Shown here: positions 1 to 9,574 of the stretch, piece after piece
Numbering within the stretch: the first letter of the stretch is position 1
How the letters are laid out: the number at the start of each line of letters is the position of its first letter
DNA from: Galeopsis tetrahit
Lineage: Eukaryota; Streptophyta; Magnoliopsida; Lamiales; Lamiaceae
DNA length: 64,000 bases
Direction: 5' to 3'
Assembly (NCBI GenBank): GCA_963675135.1
Contig: OY776121.1
Span: forward strand, 69,394,265-69,458,264
Notes under the pieces: generated by a model
Database searches by the model: none
What the model was told of the DNA's origin: nothing
What the model saw: only the letters and a program-made list of their open reading frames with translations
Program-made: the position numbers and the translations under genes

Positions 1-4
1 GTAA

Positions 5-1187
5 GGGCGCGGCTAAAGGCACACACAGATCCTATGAGGACACCCACGCGATGAGGACACATACAAAATGGATGAGGACACATACAAAATGGAAATCCCA
101 AAATTACCCCCTCTCAATTAAAACCCTAACTATTTCATTCTCTCTTCTTCTCACATTCAGACACCCACATCCTTCCCACCTCCATTTTTACACCTCCATT
201 TCTCTCTTCAGCGCCGCCTACCTACTACTCCAGTTCGTCGCGGCGGCCCACGCCGCCCACTGCGCAGCACTCTCCCCCCTTCGCGCCCGTTAGCGGCCGC
301 AGCCCCTCTCTCTCCCTCATGGTCGTTCGCGGTCGCCTCCTCTCGTCCCTGTCTCCCCACCCAACACGCGCGACAACACCGCCCTCTCTCTCAACGTCGC
401 CGCGGCGCAGCGCCGCCCTCACTCCCCACGTCGCCGCCTCTTCTCCTCCGCCACCGCCGCCCTTTCCAGGTAGAATTTTTAAAATTTTTTGGAATTTAGG
501 GTTTTTAGAAGTTCGTGATTTATTTTTGAACATATTGAGTTTGTTTTGGAAATATTTTCGAAGAATCTGTGTTTGTTTTGGAAAAAATTTCGAACATTTT
601 GTTCGATCTTTTTTTTCGGACAAATTTAGATTGTTTTGGAATTTTTTTCGAACAATTTGTGTTTGTTTTGGAATTTTTTTCGAACAATCTTTGTTTGTCT
701 TGGAAAAAATTCGAACATTTTGTTCCATTTTTTTTTCGGACAAATTTAAGTTGTTTTGGAATTTTTTTCGAACATATTGAGTTTGTTCATTAAAAAAATT
801 CGGACATTCCAATTTTGTTTGTTTTGAAATTTTGGGTTTTTGTTGTTTTGGTGATATTGGCAGTGCACATGGGCCGAAATGGTTGATTAGTTTTTGTTGT
901 TTTGGTGACATACTAAGATTTAATGTTGTTTTGTTGTTTTGGTGATATTCCGCTTGTTTGTTGATGGGGATTTTTGTTGTTTTGGTGGTGATGGTGGGGA
1001 TCCGAACGATTCCTGCGTGAAATGATGAATTGGGTGTGAAATGAAATGAAATGGGTGGGTGAACTCATCCGTCCTTTTTTTTAAAAATGTGTAAGAGGGA
1101 TACAAAAGACATTTCGCATACCTTTAGTGATAAAAAAAAGTTTCCGTGGGTGTCCTCATAGGATCCTTGATGCCTTTAGCCGCGCCC
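5..1187. mobile_element. Mutator-type (MULE) non-autonomous element, copy 1
   Basis: The ends are inverted copies: GGGCGCGGCTAAAGGC at the left and its complement GCCTTTAGCCGCGCCC at the right, with similarity running on through the AGGATCCTATGAGGACACCCA segment. The right end is followed by TTGTAGTAA (1188-1196), and the four bases left before the element, GTAA, match the end of that 9-mer, so a 9-bp target duplication cut by the window edge is likely. The interior has a GC-rich block (225-465) and an AT-rich array of TTCGAACA-containing repeats. I see no transposase. A 9-bp duplication is typical of Mutator-like elements; the family assignment is inference. Confidence 0.75.
520..800. repeat. 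Degenerate TTCGAACA / TTTGTTTTGGAA tandem array in MULE copy 1
   Basis: Irregular units of roughly 40-45 bases repeat the words TTCGAACA and GTTTGTTTTGGAA with T-runs between them. The same words form an array at 11220-11460 in MULE copy 2, so the array belongs to the transposon family. Long open frames over it on both strands are a by-product of the repeat and are not genes. Confidence 0.7.
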
Positions 1188-1532
1188 TTGTAGTAAAGAA
1201 TGAACTAAAAGGCAGTTAGGCCCATGCCCAATAATCATACTCACAGGCCCAATGGAAAAGAGCAAGCAGGGCCCACCTTATTTTTTTTATAGGGTGCGGC
1301 TAAAGGCACCCAAGGATCCTATGAGAACACCCACAAAATAGATGAGGACACCCACGTGGAAAATACAAAATTACCCACCCCTCAATTAAAACCATTCATT
1401 CTATCTCTTTCTCTTCCTCTCCATTTCAGTACACCCATAGCTGGAAGAAGGCGAAGCCATGGCCGCCGCCGATCAGCTTCGTTTGCAAGGCGTGGGCCAC
1501 CGCCGCCCACCGCTGGAAGAAGGCGAAGCCAT

Positions 1533-3316
1533 CACTACAAAAAAACTGCGAAATACCAACGAAATTTTACCGACGGATTACCAAAGTCAACCGATTTACC
1601 GACGGAATTTGTTTTCCGTCGGTATTACCGACGAAATTTATTTTCCGTCGGAAATTATCGACGGATATTCCGTCGGCAATCCAAAAAAAAAAAAGACTAC
1701 CGACAGAATTCCCGACGGAAATTTCCGTCTATAACCACAAAATTAAAAAAATATATTAAAAAAATTAAAAAATAATAAAATTTGTGATTACCGACGGAAA
1801 TTTCCGTCTCTAACCACAAAATTAAAAAAAATATTAAAAAAAAATTGTGATTACCGACGGAAATTTCCGTCGCTAATCACAAAATTAAAAAAAAAAAAAA
1901 AATTTGTGCAAAAATTAAATTATTAATTAAAGAAGAAAATTTTTTAGTTAGAAATTTATGATTGATTAAAATATAAAATTTGTTGATTAAATTTGAAACA
2001 TGTCGATTAAATTATAAAATTGTTGATTAAGTTAATTAGGAAATTATTGATTAAATTATAAAATTTTATATTAAATTAGGAAATTATTGATTAAGTTAGG
2101 AAATTTTATATTAAATTAGGAAATTATTGATCCAATTAAAAATTTTTACATTAAATTAGAAAATTATTGATTAAATTAGAATTTTTTATGTTATATTGTT
2201 TGGACATAATTTCTTTAGTGTTTATATCCATTTTTATATGATAATTAAGTCTTTGTGTGAATTAATAAATAAAATAATTAAAAAAAGTAAAAAAAATAAA
2301 ACTACATTTACAATTTATAAATTTAAAAAAAATTACAATAATTACAAGCCACAAATTTAGTAATTAATATAAGTGGAATCATATTTAATCAAAACAAAAA
2401 AAATTATACATGTGAATTTTACAATTTTAATTAAAATCAAAAAATTACATTTACAATTTATAAATTAAAAAGTTAATATTACAATAATTATAAGTCACAA
2501 ATTTAGTGATTAATATAAGTTTAAGAATGATAATTATTAAATGAATTTGTTGTTTAACTTGTTTTGAATAAAAATATGATGCATGCATACATTAAATTAT
2601 TAATATACTATTTGAAAATAAGATTCACACATATACAATAGTTATAAGTCACGAATATAGTGATTAATATAAGTAAAAGAATGTTCAATTATTAAATGAA
2701 TTTGTTTAAAAAAAGAGTAAAACATGTATAATAATATGAACTATTTAAAATTTTAATCAAAACAAAAAAAATTAACAAATTAGATTTACTATATATAAAT
2801 TAAAAAAATTAAATTTAAATTAGTTATAAATCACAAATTTAGTTATAGTAATATAGAAAGAAATTAATTTTGTGATTTGTTTAAAAAAAATTGGGTCGAA
2901 AATGAGTACATATACAATTAATATTACAATTATCAACGAAAAATAGACTTGTCCGAGTGGTGGGCGCTCCTCACTAGGCGTCCACACACCCGGGTTCGAG
3001 TCCCACGTATGCTGCTTAAATTCCACAATTAAGGTCGGGCCCTCGCGGGCCTTGCTGGGTCTGGGCCGGGCTGGGCCAGCCCGTTGGCCTGGGTCCAGGT
3101 GAAATATTTTTTTTTTAAATTTTGTTTTACCGACGGAATATAAAAAAAAAATTCCGTCGGTAATTAAAAAAAAAGAAAAAAAAATTCCGTCGGTAAGACT
3201 TACCGACGAGGTTAGCACCGACGGAATTTTTCCGTCGGTATTTCCGTCGGAAAACACTGTTACCGACCGAATTTCCGTCTCTATTTCCGTCGGTAAAACA
3301 ACTCTTTTTTGTAGTG
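1533..3316. mobile_element. CACTA (CMC/EnSpm) non-autonomous transposon inside the MULE
   Basis: It begins CACTACAAAAAAAC and ends TTTTTTGTAGTG, the signature CACTA terminus, and is flanked by a perfect 3-bp duplication CAT (1530-1532 and 3317-3319). Both subterminal regions carry many copies of ACCGACGGA/TCCGTCGGT in both orientations, as transposase-binding subterminal repeats do in this superfamily. The centre (about 1900-2930) is AT-rich and has no transposase frame, so the element depends on a relative elsewhere for movement. Size 1784 bp. Confidence 0.92.
2941..3117 (+). mobile_element. Candidate tRNA-derived SINE inside the CACTA element
   Basis: GACTTGTCCGAGTGGTGGGC resembles the internal A box of a tRNA (Ser/Leu-like), and GGTTCGAGTCC at 2993-3003 is a near-consensus B box at normal tRNA spacing. 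It is followed by a GC-rich body (3030-3103) unlike the surrounding AT-rich DNA and ends in a T-run. Head, unrelated body and simple tail is SINE architecture. I could not identify a target duplication with certainty, so a tRNA pseudogene with captured flanking DNA is the alternative. Confidence 0.55.
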
Positions 3317-3670
3317 CATGGCCGCCGCGAAGAAGACGACGTTGAGTTTTCCATAGAGGCGACGGCTGAGGCGGGTTTCCACGGCGGCGCTGAAGGAAAG
3401 AGGCACAGATCTGAACCCCCCAAGAACACAGTGGCGGTGAGTCTTCCTTTTTTTCCGGCGTTATCCCCTCAAGGAACTCCCACCCTACAGCCACCATCCA
3501 TCTCCGCCGCTGATATGAAGGTGTGGGTGGGTCTTCTATTTTTTCGGCCATGGTGGTGTTTCGTTCAGTCAATATTTTCAACCTCTCACCTTCTTCATTT
3601 CTTTAATTTCGAAACTAATATGTAAGCTCCATATCTGTTTTTTTTTTGTTTTGCCTTTTTTTTTAGCAGC

Positions 3671-5082
3671 TGATACACGTGTTATGCAACACTAAATAAA
3701 CAACCGCAAGTATACGGCGTCTATCGTAGCGTGATAAGCACGAGGTCGATCCCACGAGAAGGTTAAAGCATAAAAGTGGAGTTTGCTAGTCGAATTCTAA
3801 GTAGATGTGATCGAAATTTTGAATAAAATGTTTTACTCTAAAGTTACCTACCAAGTGTCACGAATAAGCAACAAAGAGCAAAGATAAAATCGATCAAATG
3901 GCATACAAATCACAAAACGAAAGTAAAATGGATGTAAACTCAAAGAGAAAAGGTGGGTTCCAAGGCAATTGTAGTATTTAGACGTCCGTTTATAAGAGTT
4001 ATCTAGTTTAAATGGTCATTAAGGTTATCTCAAATAGGGTGATCACACAAGAAGAACCAATCGATCTCTCGATACAAATTAATCCAAAGACGCAATGTAA
4101 TATAAGCTCGTATGTCTACATCACAAACATTACACCATCTAAAATAGCTCCTAAGACCATTCGATTCCCTCTCCGATAATTAATCCTCTCTCGAGATCAT
4201 AATAATACCGGGTTGCACATTCGCATACGATTAAATGGAATAAATCTCTCGATACTACCCCAATTAACAATGAATCAAGCAAATCATTATGGCCACTAAC
4301 AACATGCTTTGCAATGGATAGTTGAATATGCAAATAAGAAATAAACACCAATTAAAGCAAGAATTTACTCATAAACATCAATCCAAATCTCTACAATGCC
4401 TTAGAACCACAAGTTGTCTAACCAATCAACAACATAATCAAATTAACAAAACCAAATGAAAATAACTAAATAAAAAGAGAGAAAAATAGAAAGCTTAGTC
4501 TAATGGATGGTGTTCTCCTCGTGAGCGGATTCTCCAAACGTATGCCTCCCTCCTTCTTCTTCTTCTTTTTCCTTCTCTCCTCAAAGTATGATTAGAGGGT
4601 TTATTTATAACTTGAAAATTAGGGCTAAAACTTCTAGAAAAAATTATTTCCAAAAATATAATTTCCTTTTCTCTCTTCAATTTCCAAATCTTCTCTCTTT
4701 CCTTTTTCTTCAAATTTCCAAATCTTCTCTCTTTCCTTATTCTTCAAATTTCCAAATCTTCTCTCTATCCTTTTTCTTCAAATTTCCTTTTCTTCTCTCG
4801 GTCACTGGCTTGGGGCTCAAGCTACATATTGCCCCAAATTATTTTCTTGAATAAATTTGACTCGTTTTACCCACGAACTCGGTTTCTTCCTTCATTGACT
4901 TCACTAAAAATTAGGTATATATTTTTACCTTCCAAAATAGTCATTTTTCCTACAAAAACGACAAAACACCACCTTTCTCTTATTTTGACCAAAACATCAA
5001 TAATCGACCAATAAATCAATGAAATCACAATCAAAATGAGCTTCATATGTGCATAAAAAACGTGTAAATTCCACCCGAATCA
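3671..5082 (-). repeat. 3' LTR (left copy) of the gag-protease retrotransposon
   Basis: 1412 bp, bounded by TG and CA. It is 68 bp longer than the other LTR, and this is accounted for by two extra copies of a 34-bp unit (CTTCTCTCTTTCCTTTTTCT and following) at about 4679-4790. Otherwise the two LTRs are nearly identical. Confidence 0.93.
4679..4790. repeat. 34-bp tandem repeat, three copies, in one LTR only
   Basis: The segment CAAATTTCCAAATCTTCTCT plus a T-rich half is present about three times here and once in the sister LTR (near 10580-10630). LTRs are identical when an element inserts, so the copy number changed afterwards by expansion here or loss in the other LTR. Confidence 0.85.
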
Positions 5083-5094
5083 AACTCCCCCAAA
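5083..5094 (-). other. Polypurine tract next to the 3' LTR
   Basis: On the minus strand the DNA reads AAGTTTGGGGGAGTT directly before the LTR start TGATTCGGG. This is the purine-rich primer site expected for plus-strand DNA synthesis. Confidence 0.85.
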
Positions 5095-6798
5095 CTTAAA
5101 ATGTTGTTTGTCCTCAAACAACTAAGCACTTAAAGCAATGAGGGTGGAATGATCACAATGGAATATTCAATGCAAATCACACATGCAAAGTAAGATGTAA
5201 TGATATCTCTTTCTCAAAGTGCATTTCTCAATGAAGGTTATAGGCTCATTATTGCAATTCACACTCATGGATCAAAGAATGCACAAACACACAACACATT
5301 GTGAATGGGAAACATAATTCAAATGCTCGAGTCCTCTACTCACATGACAAAGTGTTTCTCTCAAACACACAAACAAATTGAGGATATTAATGCACTCATC
5401 AACCAAGTTATGCTATGTAATCACCATATGCTTGCCCAACTTCTACTTTTCACAACACTCAAATGCTCGATAATGTGATCAATAGGACTTAATCAAGGAT
5501 GTAACATTGGCTCTTTGGACAAGGTAGAATGAATTTAGGAATTTGTGACTCTTTTAGTGGAGGACAAAGCTTGTTGTTTTACAATTTGTGCTTTCACTTT
5601 CAAAGCTTACAAACTTCATCCTCACTTTTATTTTTCCTTTCTTTTTCAAGCATTCATCACCTCATCTTTTGAACCATTTTTCTTTTCAAGCTTTCGGGGC
5701 TCTTTGTCCCTCTTTTCTTTTCCTTGATTTTCTTTTCATCTTTCTCTTCTTCTTTTTTTTCAACTTCTCCAATTTCTCCTTCCACCAAAGATATTCATTT
5801 AAGCACATGTTTTTCACTTTGTCTTTTATCCCCCACTAGATATAGGTATCAAAGGCTCAAAAAGGCTAAGTGGTTAACATTGTAGTTTGCCAAGAAAATG
5901 AGGAATTAGGCTCAAGGGGCTAACTACGGAAAATTACTTTGGTTTTGGGACATTTTGGCTAAGTGACTCTTTTTTAGAACAAGACGGCCTATATCACATC
6001 ACATCATCTCACACAATCATGCTTTCAAACAAGAACTTAGGCAAGTTCTAGGATTACTAGCAATAACATGGTCCACTCTCAAATGAACTAAACCGGATTA
6101 CATGCTCGATTCAAGGCTCAATTCTCACCGGTTTATTCAATAGGACCCTCACATTCATTAATTGTTCCCAAACAACAACACATCATGCATTCATGCTATC
6201 AAAGATCACAAATATGAACACAATCATGATACTATATCCAACATCAATCATGCTTACATTCAAAGCAAATAGACATCACCACAACTACTCAACAATGGAT
6301 CTCAATGACTATTCATGCTCACATTTCACCAAAGCTCAACTACCCAATATATGATCAAAACCAACTTAAACAATATAATCATGTGAAAGCCAAATGTGCG
6401 CCGGTGCAAAATGTGACACAAGTAGAATGACGAACCGGTGCAAGGGTAACAACTAGTAAAAAAAATAAAAGAAAAATAACTCCCCCAAACTTAGAATTTT
6501 ACTATGTATAAATTCTAAGTTTGGGGCTACAAGTTGTTACCTCCCTCCTTGCACATCCAAAGCTCTTCAAAGATCACCATTGCAACACTTGCTTTCTCCA
6601 CTCCAAAGTTGGTTTTGCTTCTTCTTCATTCTCCAAGACTTGCTATCCATAGTATTCTTCATCCATACCTACAAAATAAACCAAGCTATCAAAACTACTA
6701 AAGCAATAAAAACATGAAAGCAATAAAACCTTGGGTTGCCTCCCAAGAAGCGCTATTTTTAACGTCCTATGCCGGACGGTTCTTCCTTGAGGGGGATA
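5095..6798. other. Retrotransposon interior without coding capacity
   Basis: This 1.7-kb stretch sits where pol would be in an autonomous Gypsy element. I find no reverse transcriptase, RNase H or integrase motif and no long frame. It is AT-rich and includes a perfect hairpin at 6483-6526. Confidence 0.7.
6483..6526. repeat. Perfect 17-bp hairpin built on the polypurine tract
   Basis: The arm CCCCAAACTTAGAATTT (6483-6499) and its complement AAATTCTAAGTTTGGGG (6510-6526) flank a 10-base spacer. The G-rich end matches the element's polypurine tract sequence. Confidence 0.85.
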
Positions 6799-7194
6799 TC
6801 AAGTCACCCCATCATCCTCCTTGCTCTTGCACTTCTTTGCCCATGCAATCTTCTTAAATCCGTCAAAACATCCACTAGCTAGCCCATCCGGCTCTTCAAT
6901 CATGTCATAGGAGGTTGATGCCTCATTCATCCCCAAGTTTGCACAAGTAGTCTTTTTTGATTTGGGGGAGTTTTTGAAGGAAACTCCCCCAAACTTGGCC
7001 TTCTTGCCCATCTTCAACTCATTCTTTTCCACTTGGGGGTCCTCTTTCACAATGTTGATCTTGGGCTCTTTTTCCATCTTCTCTTTCATGGGCATTGGAG
7101 AGTGATCTTCCTTGGAATACCCATACTTTTCATTCCCATCATTTCGGAGTTTGATAGCTCTAAACATGTCAATCGTAACTATCTCTTGATTCAT
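6799..7194 (-). pseudogene. C-terminal continuation of gag-protease beyond an in-frame TGA
   Basis: A 131-codon open frame lies in the same frame as the gag-protease ORF and directly follows its TGA stop. The residues after the stop (MNQEIVTIDMFRAIK) resemble the stretch that follows the protease in Athila-type polyproteins, so the two frames were probably one. A CGA to TGA change, common at methylated CpG, would explain the break. The C-terminal part is Lys/Glu-rich and low in complexity, and the frame ends before any reverse transcriptase. Whether the TGA is read through is unknown. Confidence 0.6.
6961..6993. repeat. Second polypurine-tract palindrome, inside coding sequence
   Basis: TTTGGGGGAGTTT (6961-6973) and AAACTCCCCCAAA (6981-6993) form a perfect 13-bp inverted repeat with a 7-base loop. 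The arm is the same motif as the element's functional polypurine tract at 5083-5094. Confidence 0.85.
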
Positions 7195-9396
7195 TCAAAG
7201 CTCCAACTCTCCATTCCTCATATCAAGAATAACCCCTCCGGTTGCCAAAAATGGCCTTCCCAATATCAATGGAATGTTTTTGTCTTCCTCCATATCCAAA
7301 ACCACAAAGTCTACCGGAAAAAGAAATTTGTCGATTTTGACCAATACATCCTCCGCTATACCCAAAGGGTATGTCATAGACCTATCCGCCAATTGGAGGT
7401 TCATTGTGGTTGGTGTGAGCTCTCCTAAACCAAGTGACTTGAAGAGTGACAATGGCATGAGGTTGATGCTTGCTCCCGAATCACATAGAGCTCTTAATGT
7501 ACCTCCATCTCCAATAGTGCATGATAAAGTGAAGGATCCGGGATCCCTAAGCTTTGGAGGTAACTTAGCTTGAATTACGGAGCTACAATGTTCGGCTAAG
7601 TGCACCGTCTCATATGCCTCCATTTCCCTCTTGCTTGACATTATCTCCTTCAAGAATTTGAAATAATGTGGTATTTGTTCAAGAGCTTCGGCGAAAGGGA
7701 TGTTGATATGGAGTTTCTTGAACATCTCCGCAAACTTGACAAACTTGCTATCCAAGTTCTTCTTCTTCTTCATCCTTTGCGGATATGGGAGGGGCATTAC
7801 ATTTTTACTAAACAAAGGAGGGATTGCCTCCCCACTCTTCTTCTCCCCTTCCTTTTCTTTCACTAAGCCATCATCTTTGTCAACACCCTCGGGTGCCATT
7901 ACCACTTCCTCCTCTAACGGCATCTTGGGCCCTTCGTAGCTCGTCCCACTTCTTAACCTTATGGCTTTGCATTGCTCCTTGGGATTTAGCTCCGTGTTAG
8001 AGGGGAATTGCCCCGGAACGTGTTGCTTTCCAATGGCATTAGCAAGTTGGCTCACTTGCTTTTCTATGACTTTCATGTGGTTTGCCATATTCTTGATCAT
8101 TTCTCCTTGTTCCTCAAATCTTTGCCGAGTTATGTTTGCATTCTCTCTAGTCTCTCTCATGAATTTCGTAGTTTCCCCCATAAAAGCACTAAACATATCC
8201 TCCATTGACGGCTTTGATGAAGACTCCACAATAGCTCCATCTCTAACATTAAAATTTGGAGGTGGGACAATGGCATTCCTTGTGTTGGCATAGGAAAAGT
8301 TCTCATGTTGCCTCAATCCGGGATGATATTGATTCGGATTAGGAGGTTGCCTCTCATTCCAACCTCTTTCTCGAAAATGACGATCCCTTTGATTGTTCAT
8401 ATAATGGGCCTCTTCATATTGTTCATCACTAGGTCCCATTAGTGACTTGGCCGCCATCATCGAAGTCAACTTATCCATCTTGTTGGATAAAGTAGCCAAA
8501 TCATCCGACTCCTTAGTGGAAGCAACTTTCCGGCCTTGCCTTCTTTCGGATGGCCATTGGTGTCCATTCTTTGCCATCTCCTCTAGAAGCACATAGCCTT
8601 CATCCGTCGTCTTTCCAAGCAAAGAACCTCCACCGGCCGAGGCGTCCACCATCCCTCTCGTTCGATGGTCCATCCCGTTGTAGAAATAGCAAATCAATTG
8701 ATCTCTTGAGAACCCATGTTGAGGACAACTCCGTATGAGATCCTTGAAACGCTCCCAAGCCTCGGCTAAAGACTCATCATCGTCTTGCATGAAAGAAGAA
8801 ATTTCTCCTCTTATCTTGATGGTCTTGCTTGGAGGGAAGTATTTCATGAGGAAAGCATCTACAAGGTCGGCCCAATTTTCGATCGTCCTTAGATCAAGAG
8901 ACATGTACCATTGCTTTGCACGATCACGGAGGGAGAATGGGAACAATTGGAGACGGATGTAATCTTGAGGGACACGATTAATCTTAACCGTTCCACTTAT
9001 CTCTAGGAATTGAGATAAATGGAGGTTAGGATCCTCCTTTGACAACCCTCCAAATTGGTTGTTTTGAACCATCATGATCAAGGCCGGCTTGAGTTCGAAA
9101 TTGTGAGCATCTACGGGTTCTCGACCCGCTCCTCCATATGGCCTCGGAATTGGGCGGAAATGATCTCTTAGTACCCTTTGTGGTCGATTTCCCCCATTCC
9201 CATTCGGTTCCTCAAATCCATCAACCCCTTGATTCTCAACCTCCTCCTCGACCTCTTCTACAACCGGATTCTCTCTTCGATTCATTCTTTCCAACTCTAG
9301 TCTTCTTCTTTCGGCGTTCCTTCTTCGACAATTGGCCTCAATCTCCGGATCTAAAGGTAGTACTTCTTGTTGATTCCTTCTAGATCGTGTGATCAT
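7195..9396 (-). CDS. Retrotransposon gag-protease polyprotein
   Basis: 733 codons, intact. The capsid-like retrotransposon gag domain lies at about residues 120-245 and includes the hallmark LRDRAKQWY (156-164) and a YFYNGMD stretch near 237. A Gln/Asn-rich linker follows, with predicted helix around 395-450. The aspartic protease is at about 637-733, with the catalytic LCDSGAS at 637-643 and the LILGRPFL flap-end motif near 710-720. The family is Ty3/Gypsy, Athila-like by domain order and spacing. The protein would assemble particles in the cytoplasm and cut itself; without pol the element cannot copy itself alone. The start is the first Met after the 5' LTR and primer site, about 180 bases downstream. 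No CCHC zinc knuckle is seen. Confidence 0.92.
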   Translation of the reverse strand: MITRSRRNQQEVLPLDPEIEANCRRRNAERRRLELERMNRRENPVVEEVEEEVENQGVDGFEEPNGNGGNRPQRVLRDHFRPIPRPYGGAGREPVDAHNFELKPALIMMVQNNQFGGLSKEDPNLHLSQFLEISGTVKINRVPQDYIRLQLFPFSLRDRAKQWYMSLDLRTIENWADLVDAFLMKYFPPSKTIKIRGEISSFMQDDDESLAEAWERFKDLIRSCPQHGFSRDQLICYFYNGMDHRTRGMVDASAGGGSLLGKTTDEGYVLLEEMAKNGHQWPSERRQGRKVASTKESDDLATLSNKMDKLTSMMAAKSLMGPSDEQYEEAHYMNNQRDRHFRERGWNERQPPNPNQYHPGLRQHENFSYANTRNAIVPPPNFNVRDGAIVESSSKPSMEDMFSAFMGETTKFMRETRENANITRQRFEEQGEMIKNMANHMKVIEKQVSQLANAIGKQHVPGQFPSNTELNPKEQCKAIRLRSGTSYEGPKMPLEEEVVMAPEGVDKDDGLVKEKEGEKKSGEAIPPLFSKNVMPLPYPQRMKKKKNLDSKFVKFAEMFKKLHINIPFAEALEQIPHYFKFLKEIMSSKREMEAYETVHLAEHCSSVIQAKLPPKLRDPGSFTLSCTIGDGGTLRALCDSGASINLMPLSLFKSLGLGELTPTTMNLQLADRSMTYPLGIAEDVLVKIDKFLFPVDFVVLDMEEDKNIPLILGRPFLATGGVILDMRNGELEL

Positions 9397-9550
9397 AAAC
9401 CATGTCTATCAAAAGAGCAAACGAGAGTGAGAATTGCAAGTAAGATCAAGGTAACAAACACAAATATTTTTGGATTTTTGCAAATAAAGAAAGCAAGTAA
9501 ATGTCTAAACTAAAACTCTCTTAGCCTACACTCTAGAGCTTATAAAAACC

Positions 9551-9568
9551 TCCCCGGCAGCGGCGCCA
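9551..9568 (-). other. Primer-binding site complementary to tRNA-Asp
   Basis: On the minus strand the sequence TGGCGCCGCTGCCGGGGA lies six bases inside the 5' LTR. It complements the 3' end of plant tRNA-Asp(GUC) with one mismatch (CGCTG where CGTTG is expected). Asp-primed elements are common in the Athila/Tat part of Gypsy. Confidence 0.85.
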
Positions 9569-9574
9569 TAAACT

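Noticed and set aside
520..800. TTCGAACA array as heat-shock elements
   Set aside because: Heat-shock elements need GAA and TTC units five bases apart; here TTC and GAA touch directly, so the spacing is wrong.
225..911. 228-codon minus-strand frame and overlapping plus-strand frames of 74-153 codons
   Set aside because: They lie over the TTCGAACA array and GC-rich block of MULE copy 1; repeated Lys/Asn/Phe words come from the DNA repeat.
2820..3581. 253-codon minus-strand frame
   Set aside because: It crosses the right end of the CACTA element, its SINE-like unit and MULE sequence, so it cannot be one gene.
4495..5014. Short frames in the left LTR (also 10399-10850 in the right LTR)
   Set aside because: Low-complexity translation of Phe/Ser-rich pyrimidine tracts in U3/R; identical in both LTRs because the LTRs are identical.
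7274..9383. Several plus-strand frames of 62-110 codons
   Set aside because: Antisense shadows of the intact gag-protease gene.
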